NCBI RefSeq assembly: GCF_900142715.1
Contig: NZ_FRBX01000001.1
Location: 992,001-1,056,000 of the forward strand
DNA: 64,000 nt
Direction of reading: 5' to 3'
Source: Flavobacterium pectinovorum
Lineage (GTDB): Bacteria; Bacteroidota; Bacteroidia; Flavobacteriales; Flavobacteriaceae
Positions 15,848 to 24,342 of this stretch are shown piece by piece (the first letter of the stretch is position 1; the number at the start of each line of letters is the position of its first letter). Made by a program: the position numbers and the translations under genes. Below the pieces are notes generated by a model. That model saw nothing but the letters and a program-made list of their open reading frames with translations, was not told the origin of the DNA and did no database searches.

Positions 15848-16903
15848 TTAAAGCCTGCTATTCAATTCATCCAGTTGGTTCTTTAAATTGATACCTTTTA
15901 CGGTTTTAAATTTATTTTTTGAATTTGATGTTTCAATTAAAGTCGGAATTTCTATTTCAATAACAGTTCCTGATTTGGGTTTAGAGTCAATCAGAAAAGA
16001 ACCTTTTAAATTATGAATTCGGGTTTCTAAATTAATATAACCAAATCCCAGAATATAATTTTTAGTATGAAATTCAGTTCCGTTATCCTTAAATAAAAGG
16101 CTTAAACAGTTGTCAACAAGATTGAGCTGAATTTCGATTTGTGAAGCTTTTGCATATTTTATTGTATGGTTTAAAAGCTCGTGAACTATTTTAAAAACTT
16201 CCATTTGAATAAGTTCATTAATAGTATTAATGTCTTTTTTCGGAAAAGTAAGAAACGATATTTTTAATTGGCTCGCCGCACTTAAATTGATGATATATGT
16301 TTCTAAAACTTCGCAAAACTTGTCAGGACTAAATTTCTTGGGAACCAAAGAATTAGATAAGTTTCGTACTAGTTTGTAAGTTTCTTCCAGTTGCAGATTA
16401 ATCTTCGTAATGTTTTTTAAATTACTATTATTCAGATGATTTAGCTGGAGTTTTACAGCAGCCAAATTTTTGCCGATCGTATTGTATATTTCCTGCGAAA
16501 TATGCTCACGTTCTTTTTCCTGGCCATTAATCCAGGCTTTAATCAAATTTAATTCCTGTTCTTTTAGCAAACTGTCTATTCTTTGAGAATTGATTTCTTC
16601 TTGTTTGCTGTTTAATAAACGTTGTGCGCTTAAACTTCTGTAAGTTTGAAATAAAAGCCCCGAAATCAAGATCAAAAGTGACAAAAAAGTAACGATAATA
16701 AACAATTGTGTATCCTGTATTTCATTACTTGCAAGCAAAAAGTTCTTGACAGAATTGCTTACAACAGCATTAAAAATGAGAGAAGCATGTGAATTGTGAA
16801 TTGAAGAAGAAATAAGCAGTTTTGTACTTTCCGTTTGCGCCTGCAAACCAATTGATACAAATAAAAACAACAATAAATAAAGCCTTTTAAAACAAAGTAC
16901 CAT
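15848..16903 (-). CDS. Degenerate HisKA_3-type sensor kinase (probable pseudokinase)
   Basis: A 351-aa protein with a signal-like N-terminus (1-22), a short extracytoplasmic segment, one membrane helix (about 66-86), a coiled coil and a kinase-like region. In relatives the H-box reads ERxRIxxELHDxxGxxL; here it is EREHISQEIYNTIGKNL, so Tyr140 replaces the phospho-accepting His and Asn141 the Asp. The ATPase N-box ELLNHTIKYA has His where Asn is expected, and DNGTEF lacks the second Gly of the G1 box. Later elements (GFGYINLETRI, SGTVIEIEIP) persist. It may have lost kinase activity and act as a scaffold. No response regulator is adjacent. Confidence 0.75.
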   Translation of the reverse strand: MVLCFKRLYLLLFLFVSIGLQAQTESTKLLISSSIHNSHASLIFNAVVSNSVKNFLLASNEIQDTQLFIIVTFLSLLILISGLLFQTYRSLSAQRLLNSKQEEINSQRIDSLLKEQELNLIKAWINGQEKEREHISQEIYNTIGKNLAAVKLQLNHLNNSNLKNITKINLQLEETYKLVRNLSNSLVPKKFSPDKFCEVLETYIINLSAASQLKISFLTFPKKDINTINELIQMEVFKIVHELLNHTIKYAKASQIEIQLNLVDNCLSLLFKDNGTEFHTKNYILGFGYINLETRIHNLKGSFLIDSKPKSGTVIEIEIPTLIETSNSKNKFKTVKGINLKNQLDELNSRL

Positions 16904-17310
16904 ACATTTTAGTTTTATAAATCAATAATAAAAACATTACAGTTAAAGTCTTGTAAATTTGGGGTTTATAAGAATAACGCAACTTTTTTTTGCGGCTTAA
17001 AATTAGTGTAAAACAATTAAAACAGTGTCATTTTTGCTAATTATTTTTTAAATCGGATTCTCTGCATTTGTAAACTTAAAATGCAGTATTTATTTCATTT
17101 TTAATAAATGCTATTGTCAAATCATTTTTTTCGTAATCAAATGGCTATTTTTTGCATTTTTTTAAATTTTTAAGGCATTTTTAAGTTGTGCTTATTTAAT
17201 TGAGAAACAAGCAGTTTAAAATAAATGTGAGCATTTTATTATAATAATCAAAAGTATAATACTGTAATAGCCAATATGTATTCGTAAATTAGTAGCCAAA
17301 TAATATCCAC
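16904..17310. other. 407-bp intergenic region
   Basis: Divergent spacer between the kinase-like gene and the TauE gene, very rich in A and T with several TTTTTT runs. A short inverted repeat GCATTT...AAATGC lies near 17068. No open frame, RNA gene or convincing promoter pair was recognised. Confidence 0.5.
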
Positions 17311-18147
17311 ATGACAGTACTTACATTTACCCTGATTATGATTCTGGGTGCTTTTTTAGCCGGTTTTATTGGTTCATTATCAGGACTTGGCGGCGGAATA
17401 ATTATCATACCACTTTTAACTGTTGTGCTGGGCGTCGATATTCATTACGCCATTGGGGCGGCTTTAGTTTCGGTCATTGCAACTTCTTCAGGATCTGCAG
17501 CGGCATATGTAAAAGAAGGAATAACGAATATGCGTTTGGGAATTTTTCTCGAAATCGCCACTACAATTGGCGCAGTTGGCGGCGCATTACTTTCTGCTAT
17601 TGCACCAACTTCATTTATAGCCGTTTTATTTGGGTTGACTTTAATTTTCTCGGCTATTAATTCCTTAAGAAAAAAAGAAGAACATATTGTTTTAGAATCA
17701 AGTCCTTTAGCAAAAAAACTTCATCTGCAGGGAACATATCCTACGCACGACGGACAAGTTGTACATTACGGAACCAAAAATGTAATTGGCGGTTTCAGCA
17801 TGATGGGACTTGCCGGAATGATGTCTGGTTTACTGGGTATAGGTTCAGGAGCTTTTAAAGTTATTGCGATGGACAATATTATGCGAATTCCGTTTAAGGT
17901 TTCTACCACAACCAGCAATTTTATGATGGGCGTTACTGCAATGGCGAGTTCTGTAATCTATATTCAAAAAGGATATATCGAACCCGGAATATGTATGCCG
18001 GTTGTAATTGGGGTATTATTTGGCGCTATGGCCGGAGCAAAAATATTGGTGAGAACAAACCCTAAAAAACTGCGTATCTTTTTTGCCTGCCTGATTTTTG
18101 TATTGGCAGTAAACATGATTTATAACGGACTTAATGGAAAAATCTAA
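17311..18147 (+). CDS. TauE/SafE family sulfite/sulfur-anion exporter
   Basis: A 278-aa inner-membrane protein with about eight hydrophobic helices and the family's N-terminal GFIGSLSGLGGGIIIIPLL, repeated in the second half as GMMSGLLGIGSGAFKV. The family moves sulfite or other sulfur-containing organic anions across the inner membrane; the exact substrate here is unknown. The next gene, a DUF1634 membrane protein, overlaps its end by 14 bp, a pairing seen widely for this transporter. The start ATG follows a short AT-rich leader. Confidence 0.9.
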   Translation: MTVLTFTLIMILGAFLAGFIGSLSGLGGGIIIIPLLTVVLGVDIHYAIGAALVSVIATSSGSAAAYVKEGITNMRLGIFLEIATTIGAVGGALLSAIAPTSFIAVLFGLTLIFSAINSLRKKEEHIVLESSPLAKKLHLQGTYPTHDGQVVHYGTKNVIGGFSMMGLAGMMSGLLGIGSGAFKVIAMDNIMRIPFKVSTTTSNFMMGVTAMASSVIYIQKGYIEPGICMPVVIGVLFGAMAGAKILVRTNPKKLRIFFACLIFVLAVNMIYNGLNGKI

Positions 18148-18541
18148 AACTATGACACAGGAAAAATTTGGAGAAAAAGATTTTCAAACCATTATAGGTA
18201 ATTTATTGCGCTACGGTGTATGGATTTCATTATCAGTAGCTTTTATTGGCGGAATTGTTTATTTGATGCACCACGGCAGCGACATCGAAGATTATTCGGT
18301 ATTTAAAGAAAACGACAGAAATATTTTTGAAGTATTTGCCAATGTTTACAACGGCGTAATTCACGGAAGTGGAGAATCGATTATCTTTTTCGGAGTAATA
18401 TTATTATTTCTTACGCCCGTATTTCGTGTTTTGCTTTCGCTGTTTTCTTTTCTTTTAGAGAAAGATTATCTGTATGTTACTATTACTGCGATTGTCATCG
18501 GAATAATTATCCTTAGTATTTCATTCGGATTTTCGCATTAA
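18134..18541 (+). CDS. DUF1634 family membrane protein
   Basis: A 135-aa protein with three likely membrane helices (about 29-48, 75-103 and 110-132) and the DUF1634 pattern (LLRYGVWISLSVAFIGGIVYL, then VIHGSGESIIFFGVILLFLTP). It is the usual partner of TauE/SafE transporters and may be an accessory subunit, though this has not been shown. It overlaps the transporter gene by 14 bp. A second ATG at 18152, just after the transporter's stop, is an alternative start that would drop MEKSKT. Confidence 0.85.
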   Translation: MEKSKTMTQEKFGEKDFQTIIGNLLRYGVWISLSVAFIGGIVYLMHHGSDIEDYSVFKENDRNIFEVFANVYNGVIHGSGESIIFFGVILLFLTPVFRVLLSLFSFLLEKDYLYVTITAIVIGIIILSISFGFSH

Positions 18542-18643
18542 GGAAAGATTTTAGATTTTTGATTTCACACGTATTTGTCATTCCGAGGAACGAGGAATCT
18601 CCGCAAGAAACTCCGCAATGATTGGCCATTCTAATTACAAGAT

Positions 18644-18739
18644 GGATTAAAATCCATCCCTACAATATGATCCGTTCCTCCGGAACTCTTTATAAAATTC
18701 CGGAGGAATGATTTATTTTGTAGCCAGGGATTTTAATCC
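18644..18739. repeat. Inverted repeat with 42-bp arms
   Basis: The arms at 18644-18685 and 18698-18739 are imperfect reverse complements. The left begins GGATTAAAATCC and ends TTCCTCCGGAA; the right begins TTCCGGAGGAA and ends GGATTTTAATCC. A 12-nt loop separates them. It looks like a dispersed palindromic unit (MITE- or REP-like). Confidence 0.7.
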
Positions 18740-18837
18740 CTTGAACGCAAAGTAACCCCAATATTGTCATCCCGTGAATCCAATCCTAGTAGAGTTACGA
18801 GTGTGAGAGTTTAAAACAACAAAGATTTTAGATTTTA

Positions 18838-18927
18838 TTTCACGCAGATTCGGCAGATTTGAGCAGATTTAGATTTCGATAATAATCTGCGTGCATCTGC
18901 TAAAATCTTTTTAAAATCTGCGTGAAA
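18838..18927. repeat. Inverted repeat TTTCACGCAGATT / AATCTGCGTGAAA
   Basis: Perfect 13-bp outer arms with inner GCAGATTTGAGCAGATTT and AATCTGCGTGCATCTGC units that also pair. A fragment of the same family (AAATCTGCGTGAAAT) recurs near 44510. Confidence 0.65.
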
Positions 18928-18993
18928 AAATATGAAGTGAAACGCTTTTTTTTGAGATAGTTATGAGAAAGATTTTTAATTCTCAATTTTTAA

Positions 18994-19362
18994 TTATTTC
19001 CCAATAATTTCCTTGCGATGTAATGTGCCCCAATCTTTCAATGCCATAATTACATTGGTAAGCGATTGGCTGTGTTCCGTTCGCGCGTATTCAACCGTTG
19101 GCGGAAACGTGTCATAAACCGTTCTCGTTACCAATTTATTTATTTCCAGATCTTTAAGTTCTTTCGAAAGCATTTTATCCGTAATTCCGTTAATGTCTTT
19201 CGAAATCTCCTTAAATCGTTTTGGTCTGTCAGATAAAGTGATTAAAATCGGCAGTTTCCATCTTCCGTTTAAAACTTCTAAAGCATCCCTTACCGGCAAT
19301 AATGCGGCCATGCATTCTTGTGGTCTATGGGCAAATTCTTTTATTTCGTCGTTTTTTATCAT
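18994..19362 (-). CDS. HxlR (DUF24) family redox-type regulator
   Basis: A 122-aa winged-helix regulator with the DUF24 signature LNGRWKLPILITLSDRPKRFKEI and DKMLSKELKDLE, and C-terminal TEHSQSLTNVIMALKDWG. It has a single Cys17 just ahead of the HTH core, near the position where redox-sensing members such as Bacillus YodB carry their sensor Cys. It is divergent from azoR, and the gap holds a 38-bp perfect palindrome, probably its operator. YodB represses azoR1 in Bacillus and is relieved by quinones or diamide, so a similar circuit is a reasonable inference. Confidence 0.9.
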   Translation of the reverse strand: MIKNDEIKEFAHRPQECMAALLPVRDALEVLNGRWKLPILITLSDRPKRFKEISKDINGITDKMLSKELKDLEINKLVTRTVYDTFPPTVEYARTEHSQSLTNVIMALKDWGTLHRKEIIGK

Positions 19363-19373
19363 ACCAATTGTGT

Positions 19374-19411
19374 TACTATCCTCAAGGATAGCGCTATCCT
19401 TGAGGATAGTA
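19374..19411. promoter_or_regulatory. 38-bp perfect palindrome, probable HxlR operator
   Basis: Each half reads TACTATCCTCAAGGATAGC and its complement; each half itself contains a small dyad TATCCT-CA-AGGATA, so there are four TATCCT/AGGATA units in all. It lies between the divergent hxlR-type gene and azoR, 12 bp before the regulator's start codon. A further half-site GGATAGT follows at 19421. Confidence 0.75.
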
Positions 19412-19436
19412 CTATAAAAGGGATAGTAAATGTATA

Positions 19437-19444
19437 TAAGTTTG
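19437..19444 (+). promoter_or_regulatory. Candidate azoR -7 element
   Basis: TAAGTTTG matches TAnnTTTG and lies 27 bp before the azoR ATG. There is no TTG at the usual -33 distance; that position lies near the palindrome and its GGATAGT half-site, consistent with control by the bound regulator. Confidence 0.45.
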
Positions 19445-19471
19445 TATCATAAAACAAATTAATATATAATC

Positions 19472-20083
19472 ATGAGCAAAAAAATTCTGAATATAACTTC
19501 AAGTCTAAAAGGAGATGCTTCGTTTAGCATTAAATTATCAAATGCCATTCTGGAAAAATTGGCAGCAGAATATCCGGAAAGTCAGGTGAAAACATCTGAT
19601 CTTTCTAAAGTGCCTTCACCATATTTAAGCGGATTGGATTTGGCGGCATTTTACACGCCGGCAGATGCACATACAGCAGAACAGCAAGAAACGATTAAAT
19701 ATTCAAACGAAGCGATAAGAGATTTATTAGAAGCCGATGTTATTGTAATTGGTGTACCAATGTACAATTTCGGAATTCCCGCAGTTTTAAAAGGATGGAT
19801 TGATCAGGTTGCAAGGGCAGGGGCGACATTCAGTTATGCAGATGGCTCGCCAAAAGGATTGGTAACGAATAAAAAAGTGTATTTGTCAATTGCTTCAGGA
19901 GCTATATTTTCTGATGGTCCATACAAAGCTTACGATTTCTCAGAACCTTATTTACGTGCCGTACTTGGCTTTTTGGGAATGACAGATATTACTGTTTTCC
20001 GTGTAGAAGGAACAGCAATTCCTGATTTTGCAGAAGGTGCTTTACCAAAAGCCTTAGCAAGCGTTGAAGAATATGCGTTTTAA
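19472..20083 (+). CDS. azoR: FMN-dependent NADH:quinone oxidoreductase / azoreductase
   Basis: A 203-aa flavodoxin-like enzyme that reduces quinones and azo compounds by two electrons using NADH and FMN. The phosphate-binding start KKILNITSSLKGDASFSIKL, the flavin-contact loop VPMYNFGIPAVLKGWIDQV and the SGAIFSDGPYKAYDF segment all fit AzoR. It is divergently transcribed from an HxlR regulator with a long palindrome between, which argues for induction by quinone or electrophile stress. Monocistronic, followed by palindromic repeats. Confidence 0.93.
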   Translation: MSKKILNITSSLKGDASFSIKLSNAILEKLAAEYPESQVKTSDLSKVPSPYLSGLDLAAFYTPADAHTAEQQETIKYSNEAIRDLLEADVIVIGVPMYNFGIPAVLKGWIDQVARAGATFSYADGSPKGLVTNKKVYLSIASGAIFSDGPYKAYDFSEPYLRAVLGFLGMTDITVFRVEGTAIPDFAEGALPKALASVEEYAF

Positions 20084-20308
20084 TAATTGTTAATTATAAA
20101 TTGTTAATGGCTAATTATATTCCTGCAAGGTTTTCAAAACCTTGTAGGTATATTTTTAAAGCAATTAGAAATGAATTTTTAAGTTTTAGAAATTATAGCA
20201 GTTAATAATTACCTTTAATAAGACTTAGAAATACCTACAAGGTTTTGAAAACCTTGCAGGATCGAATTCAAAATTCATCATTAATAATTTACCATTAACA
20301 ATTAATAA
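20084..20308. repeat. Nested inverted-repeat element after azoR
   Basis: Outer arms AATTGTTAATTATAAATTG...AATGG and CCATTAACAATTAATAATT enclose two 30-bp palindromes (20122-20151 and 20231-20260) that are exact reverse complements of each other, each built on CAAGGTTTT-AAAACCTTG. The element fills the convergent gap between azoR and the thiolase gene. Confidence 0.75.
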
Positions 20309-21589
20309 TTATTTCTCAATAATCATAGTAATTCCCTGACCACCTGCGGCGCAAATAGAAATAAAACCTTTTCCGGAACCTTTTTCGTTTAGCAATTTTG
20401 CCATAACGCCAATAATTCTCCCACCTGTAGCTGCAAACGGATGCGCGGCTGCCAGACTGCTTCCTTTTACATTTAATTTACTTCTGTCGATCGCGCCAAG
20501 ATTTTTCTTTAATCCCAATGCTGTGGTAAGTTCCGGGCTTTCCCAAATTTTTAAAGTAGCCAAAACCTGAGCTGCAAATGCTTCGTGAATTTCATAAAAA
20601 TCAAAATCCTGCAATGTTAAGTTTGCTTTTTCAAGCATTCTTGTCGCGGCAAATACCGGCGCAAGCAATAAATTCTGCTGGTTTTTTACATATTCAATTG
20701 CGGCAACTTCGGCATGCGTGATGTAAGCAAGAATTGGCAAATTATGTTCTTTTGCCCATTCTTCGCTAGCCAAAAGAATACTCGAAGCGCCATCAGTAAG
20801 CGGAGTAGAGTTTCCTGCCGTAAGCGTTCCGTTTACTTTATCAAAAGCCGGAGAAAGTTTTGCCAGTTTTTCAAGCGTACTGTCTTTTCTAAGATTATTA
20901 TCTCTTTCAAGTCCGTTAAAAGGCGTAATCATATCGTCAAAAAAACCTTCGTCGTATGCTTTTGCCATATTCAAATGACTTTGAAGCGCCAGTTTATCCT
21001 GATCTTCTCTCGGAATCTGATAATATTTAGCCGTAATTTCAGTATGTCCGCCCATCGAAAGCCCAGTTTGAGCTTCTTCATTTCTGGGAACTAGCGGAGT
21101 TAAATCTTTTGGCCTCAATTTTAAAAATATCTTTATTTTTTCTCCCAGCGATTTTGCTTTTCTGGCATCCAGCAATATCTTTCTCAGCTTTTCGCTCACC
21201 GCAATGGGCATATCACTAATAGAATCGACACCGCACGCAATTCCCGAATCAATTTGACCCAAAGCAATTTTGTTGGCAATATAAATGGCACTTTCAATAC
21301 CGGTATCACAGGCTTGTTGTAAATCGCAGGCAGGAGTAGCAGGATCAAGAGCAGTTTTCATAACACACTCTCTAATCAAATTATTATCCATTGTGTGTTT
21401 AATTACAGCACCGCCAACAACCTCTCCAAGTAATTCGCCTTTCAGGTTGTATTTTGCCACAAGACCATCAAGCGTTGCCGTCATCATTTGTAAATTACTA
21501 ACGTCTGAATAAAAAGTATTTGCCCTCGCAAAAGGAATTCGGTTATAACCTACAATGGCTACTTTTCTAATTTTACCCTGATTTTCCAT
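20309..21589 (-). CDS. Acetyl-CoA C-acyltransferase (thiolase)
   Basis: A 426-aa thiolase that condenses or cleaves acyl-CoA. The acylated Cys is Cys94 in QQACDTGIES, a variant of the CGTG form found in the FadI-like branch. The second-half motifs are HEAFAAQVLA and, at the end, CAAGGQG with the proton-shuttling Cys. KGSSLAAAHPFAATGGRI is also standard. It stands alone, without hydratase or dehydrogenase genes nearby, so it may serve beta-oxidation or acetoacetyl-CoA metabolism elsewhere in the genome. It begins 39 bp after the stop of the upstream TPR kinase gene and may share its transcript. Confidence 0.92.
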   Translation of the reverse strand: MENQGKIRKVAIVGYNRIPFARANTFYSDVSNLQMMTATLDGLVAKYNLKGELLGEVVGGAVIKHTMDNNLIRECVMKTALDPATPACDLQQACDTGIESAIYIANKIALGQIDSGIACGVDSISDMPIAVSEKLRKILLDARKAKSLGEKIKIFLKLRPKDLTPLVPRNEEAQTGLSMGGHTEITAKYYQIPREDQDKLALQSHLNMAKAYDEGFFDDMITPFNGLERDNNLRKDSTLEKLAKLSPAFDKVNGTLTAGNSTPLTDGASSILLASEEWAKEHNLPILAYITHAEVAAIEYVKNQQNLLLAPVFAATRMLEKANLTLQDFDFYEIHEAFAAQVLATLKIWESPELTTALGLKKNLGAIDRSKLNVKGSSLAAAHPFAATGGRIIGVMAKLLNEKGSGKGFISICAAGGQGITMIIEK

Positions 21590-21628
21590 AGTAATGATTT
21601 AGTTAAATTTATATTGGATATTTTAATT

Positions 21629-23869
21629 TTATTTGACCGTAAAAGCATAATCGTAAACAAAAATCACAGACACTTTTAATCCGTTTGAACTTGTAATACT
21701 GAACTTTCCGTTTAAATCTTTACTAAGGCCTTCCATTAGTTTCATACCAAACGAATCGTATTTTTCAATATCAATTTCTCCTTCAATCCCAACGCCATTA
21801 TCGGCAATTTCAAGTAAAAACGAATCACCCTGAAAATGTTTTAGCGAGATGGTAATTTTTCCTTTTTTCTCGTCTGTAAAAGCATATTTTATGGCATTTG
21901 TAATGGCTTCATTTAAAATTAAACCAATCGGAATCGCCTGCGCAACATGCATTTCAATATATTCAACATCAACTACAAAACTGTGATTTGTATTGTAACT
22001 GTCTTTTAAATAGCTGATAAGTTCCTTTATATATTCCGGCATTTTAATGCACGAAAGCCCTTCTGACTGATACAATCGCTGGTGAATCAGCGACATCGAA
22101 TTGATTCTGTTCTGGCTGTCTTTTATCGCATTTACAGCCGATTCTTCTTTTAAATAAACAGATTGTGTGTTTAATAAACTCATAACAACCTGCAAATTAT
22201 TTTTTACACGATGATGTACTTCTTTCAAAAGCCATTCTTTCTCCTTTACAACATTCTGAAGGATTTTATTTTTCTTTTCAATTCTGCTTTTACTGATCTG
22301 GAGCTGTTTATTACTTTCTTTTTTGTTTTTATAACTTCTAAAAATCAATGCCGTAATAATAAGTACTAAAATTAAAACTAAACCCGCAATAAGTTTTACT
22401 ACTTTATCATTTTTTATTTTAACTTTTTGAAGTTCACTTTCATTCGTTAATAATTGAATGTTTTTATCCTTTTTTGCTGTTTCGTATTTTATCTGCAGAT
22501 CTGAAATCTGATAAAACTTTACATCATTAAAAATACTGTCTTTTGCTTTTTGATATTTTTTAAGATTGGCTATTGCCGAAATGTAATCCCCGGAAGCCGA
22601 ATCTAATTTGAAAACCATCCTATGACTGTTAATTATCATATTAATGTCTTTGATAGAAGCACCCAATTTTTTATTGCGATCCAGATATTCTGTCGCCAGT
22701 TGATAATTTTTAGTTTTAAATAAGTGATTTACAATGTTGTCATTAATTTCAAGATTCGAAATTACGGGCAAAAGCGTTTTATTCTCTTTTTGAAGTTCTA
22801 TTAGTTTATTACAATATTTATCGGCCAGTTTATACCAGCCCAAATCATCATAAACAGCGATATAACATATTTGAAGCCAGATTAAATCCCTCGCATCCTT
22901 TACCTTCAAATCTTTAACCTTTGTATCTAAAAAGTGTTTGGCTTCTTTTTTCCTTCCAAGTTTCAGTAAATCTTTAATAATGTAACTGGCATTGTAAAAA
23001 GGTAAAAATTCAGAATATAATTTTAAACTGCCATCAAAAGATTTTTGGTGGTATTTTAACGCCAGTTCATAATTCTCCATTTTATAATACGTAAGCGCCA
23101 GATTGGTATAATCTTCTGTCATATAATAGACATCCTTATTTTGTTCCCCAATTTCTATAGAGAGCAGTCCAAATTTTACAGCTTCGGTATACAAACCCAG
23201 TTTCGAATACGTTTCGGCCAATTGACTGTATAAAGTCTGATTATTGTTGCTGCCAATACTTTCATACATAGCTTTGGCTTCATTAAATTTTTGAAGAGCG
23301 GCTTTAAAATCTCCCATAAAAAAATAATGACCGCCATAATAAAGTAAAATATCGGCAATTTGTTTTTTAGATCCCCCTTTTTTAAAAGCCTGATAAGCCT
23401 TTTCAACTACTTTTATTCGTTCGCCAATCTCGCTGTCAAGACTATAATAATTGGTCAATTCCCGGTAAGCTTCGCCTTCGAGCCAGAAAATATTGTTTTT
23501 TCGTGCAATTTCAAAAACCTTCTTAAGCTCTCTTTTGCCTTTAAAAGGATTTCCGCCTTCGCGATATATTTGTGAGTATAAAATATGACTCATCCATTTT
23601 CCCTTATAAAACCTGATTTTGTCACTGATTAATTCAGCTTGTTTGGCAAAAACATAACTGCTGTCCATATCGACTCTTTCTTCACCAACTTTTGTAACAT
23701 AGTATAAACTCAGTTTTTGTAATTTTAAAACACGTGTGGTATCATTTAGTTTTGTTTTTAATTCAGCTTTTATTTTATCATTTTCTTGTTTTAATAAGGG
23801 TTGCGACAAGGCAGTAAAATTCAATTGAAAAAGAAAAATTAAAAAACAGTTTTTAAGTAAATGATACAT
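21629..23869 (-). CDS. TPR-containing HisKA_2 sensor histidine kinase, orphan
   Basis: A 746-aa sensor. It has an N-terminal signal (about 1-22), a periplasmic region of tetratricopeptide-type helices (about 90-430), a coiled coil, one membrane helix (LIAGLVLILVLIITALIF), a second coiled coil and a HisKA_2-type kinase domain with HHRVKNNLQ at 552-560. The ATPase N-box NEAITNAIKYA and G1 DNGVGI are intact. No response regulator is adjacent. Its kinase domain closely resembles that of the sensor at 27887-28912 (both have HHRVKNNLQVV-SLLNTQS), so it may feed the regulator at 28916. It is divergent from the large operon that starts at 24343. Confidence 0.9.
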   Translation of the reverse strand: MYHLLKNCFLIFLFQLNFTALSQPLLKQENDKIKAELKTKLNDTTRVLKLQKLSLYYVTKVGEERVDMDSSYVFAKQAELISDKIRFYKGKWMSHILYSQIYREGGNPFKGKRELKKVFEIARKNNIFWLEGEAYRELTNYYSLDSEIGERIKVVEKAYQAFKKGGSKKQIADILLYYGGHYFFMGDFKAALQKFNEAKAMYESIGSNNNQTLYSQLAETYSKLGLYTEAVKFGLLSIEIGEQNKDVYYMTEDYTNLALTYYKMENYELALKYHQKSFDGSLKLYSEFLPFYNASYIIKDLLKLGRKKEAKHFLDTKVKDLKVKDARDLIWLQICYIAVYDDLGWYKLADKYCNKLIELQKENKTLLPVISNLEINDNIVNHLFKTKNYQLATEYLDRNKKLGASIKDINMIINSHRMVFKLDSASGDYISAIANLKKYQKAKDSIFNDVKFYQISDLQIKYETAKKDKNIQLLTNESELQKVKIKNDKVVKLIAGLVLILVLIITALIFRSYKNKKESNKQLQISKSRIEKKNKILQNVVKEKEWLLKEVHHRVKNNLQVVMSLLNTQSVYLKEESAVNAIKDSQNRINSMSLIHQRLYQSEGLSCIKMPEYIKELISYLKDSYNTNHSFVVDVEYIEMHVAQAIPIGLILNEAITNAIKYAFTDEKKGKITISLKHFQGDSFLLEIADNGVGIEGEIDIEKYDSFGMKLMEGLSKDLNGKFSITSSNGLKVSVIFVYDYAFTVK

Positions 23870-24342
23870 AAAGGGTAAAGTTGAATGCTGTAATTAGTTT
23901 TAATTTACTACTGCATAAATAGTTTCTGAGGCTAATAAATTTGCTTTTTCAGAAGATATAAATCTTACTACAGGATAGCAAAGCTATGTCATTTTTTGAT
24001 TAATATCCTTTTGCAAAACAAGAATTTGACCATAATTATCTTTTAAATATTTCAAAACTAAAAAAGTGCACGATTAGTAAAAAAGCCAATCAAATTTTGA
24101 ATTAATAAAAGCTTTAAAGATTGATTTATTATAATTGAAAATGTATATAACAGTAAAGAAAAACAAGCACAATATTAAGTAACAATTACTGAATATAATA
24201 AACGCATCATAAATTAGCGATATATCGTAAAATTTAATTAGATAAAAAATGGTAAAGAGCTTGTATTATAACTGTTTAAAACTTTAGGTATCTTTATTGA
24301 ATAGGGTGTTTACGGAAATAAAAATCAACAAAGGATTTGAAT
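23870..24342. other. 473-bp intergenic region upstream of the eight-gene operon
   Basis: Divergent spacer between the TPR kinase gene and the amidohydrolase gene. AT-rich, with no gene or strong hairpin recognised. I looked for a -24/-12 sigma-54 promoter (TGGCAC...TTGC) and did not find one. A weak TATCTTTA near 24288 is the only -7-like sequence. Confidence 0.5.

Larger units (their letters stand above)
18542..18993. other. 452-bp repeat-rich intergenic region
   Basis: Convergent spacer between the DUF1634 gene and the HxlR gene. It holds no gene but at least two nested inverted repeats (18644-18739 and 18838-18927) and a segment GTCATTCCGAGGAACGAGGA of the kind dispersed through bacterial intergenic DNA. 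Confidence 0.6.

Noticed and set aside
18542..18993. Possible insertion-sequence remnant
   Set aside because: No transposase fragment or target duplication could be seen; the structure is only palindromic repeats.
24000..24342. Possible sigma-54 promoter ahead of the eight-gene operon
   Set aside because: No TGGCAC-N5-TTGC-like sequence could be found; a promoter of another class may drive the operon.
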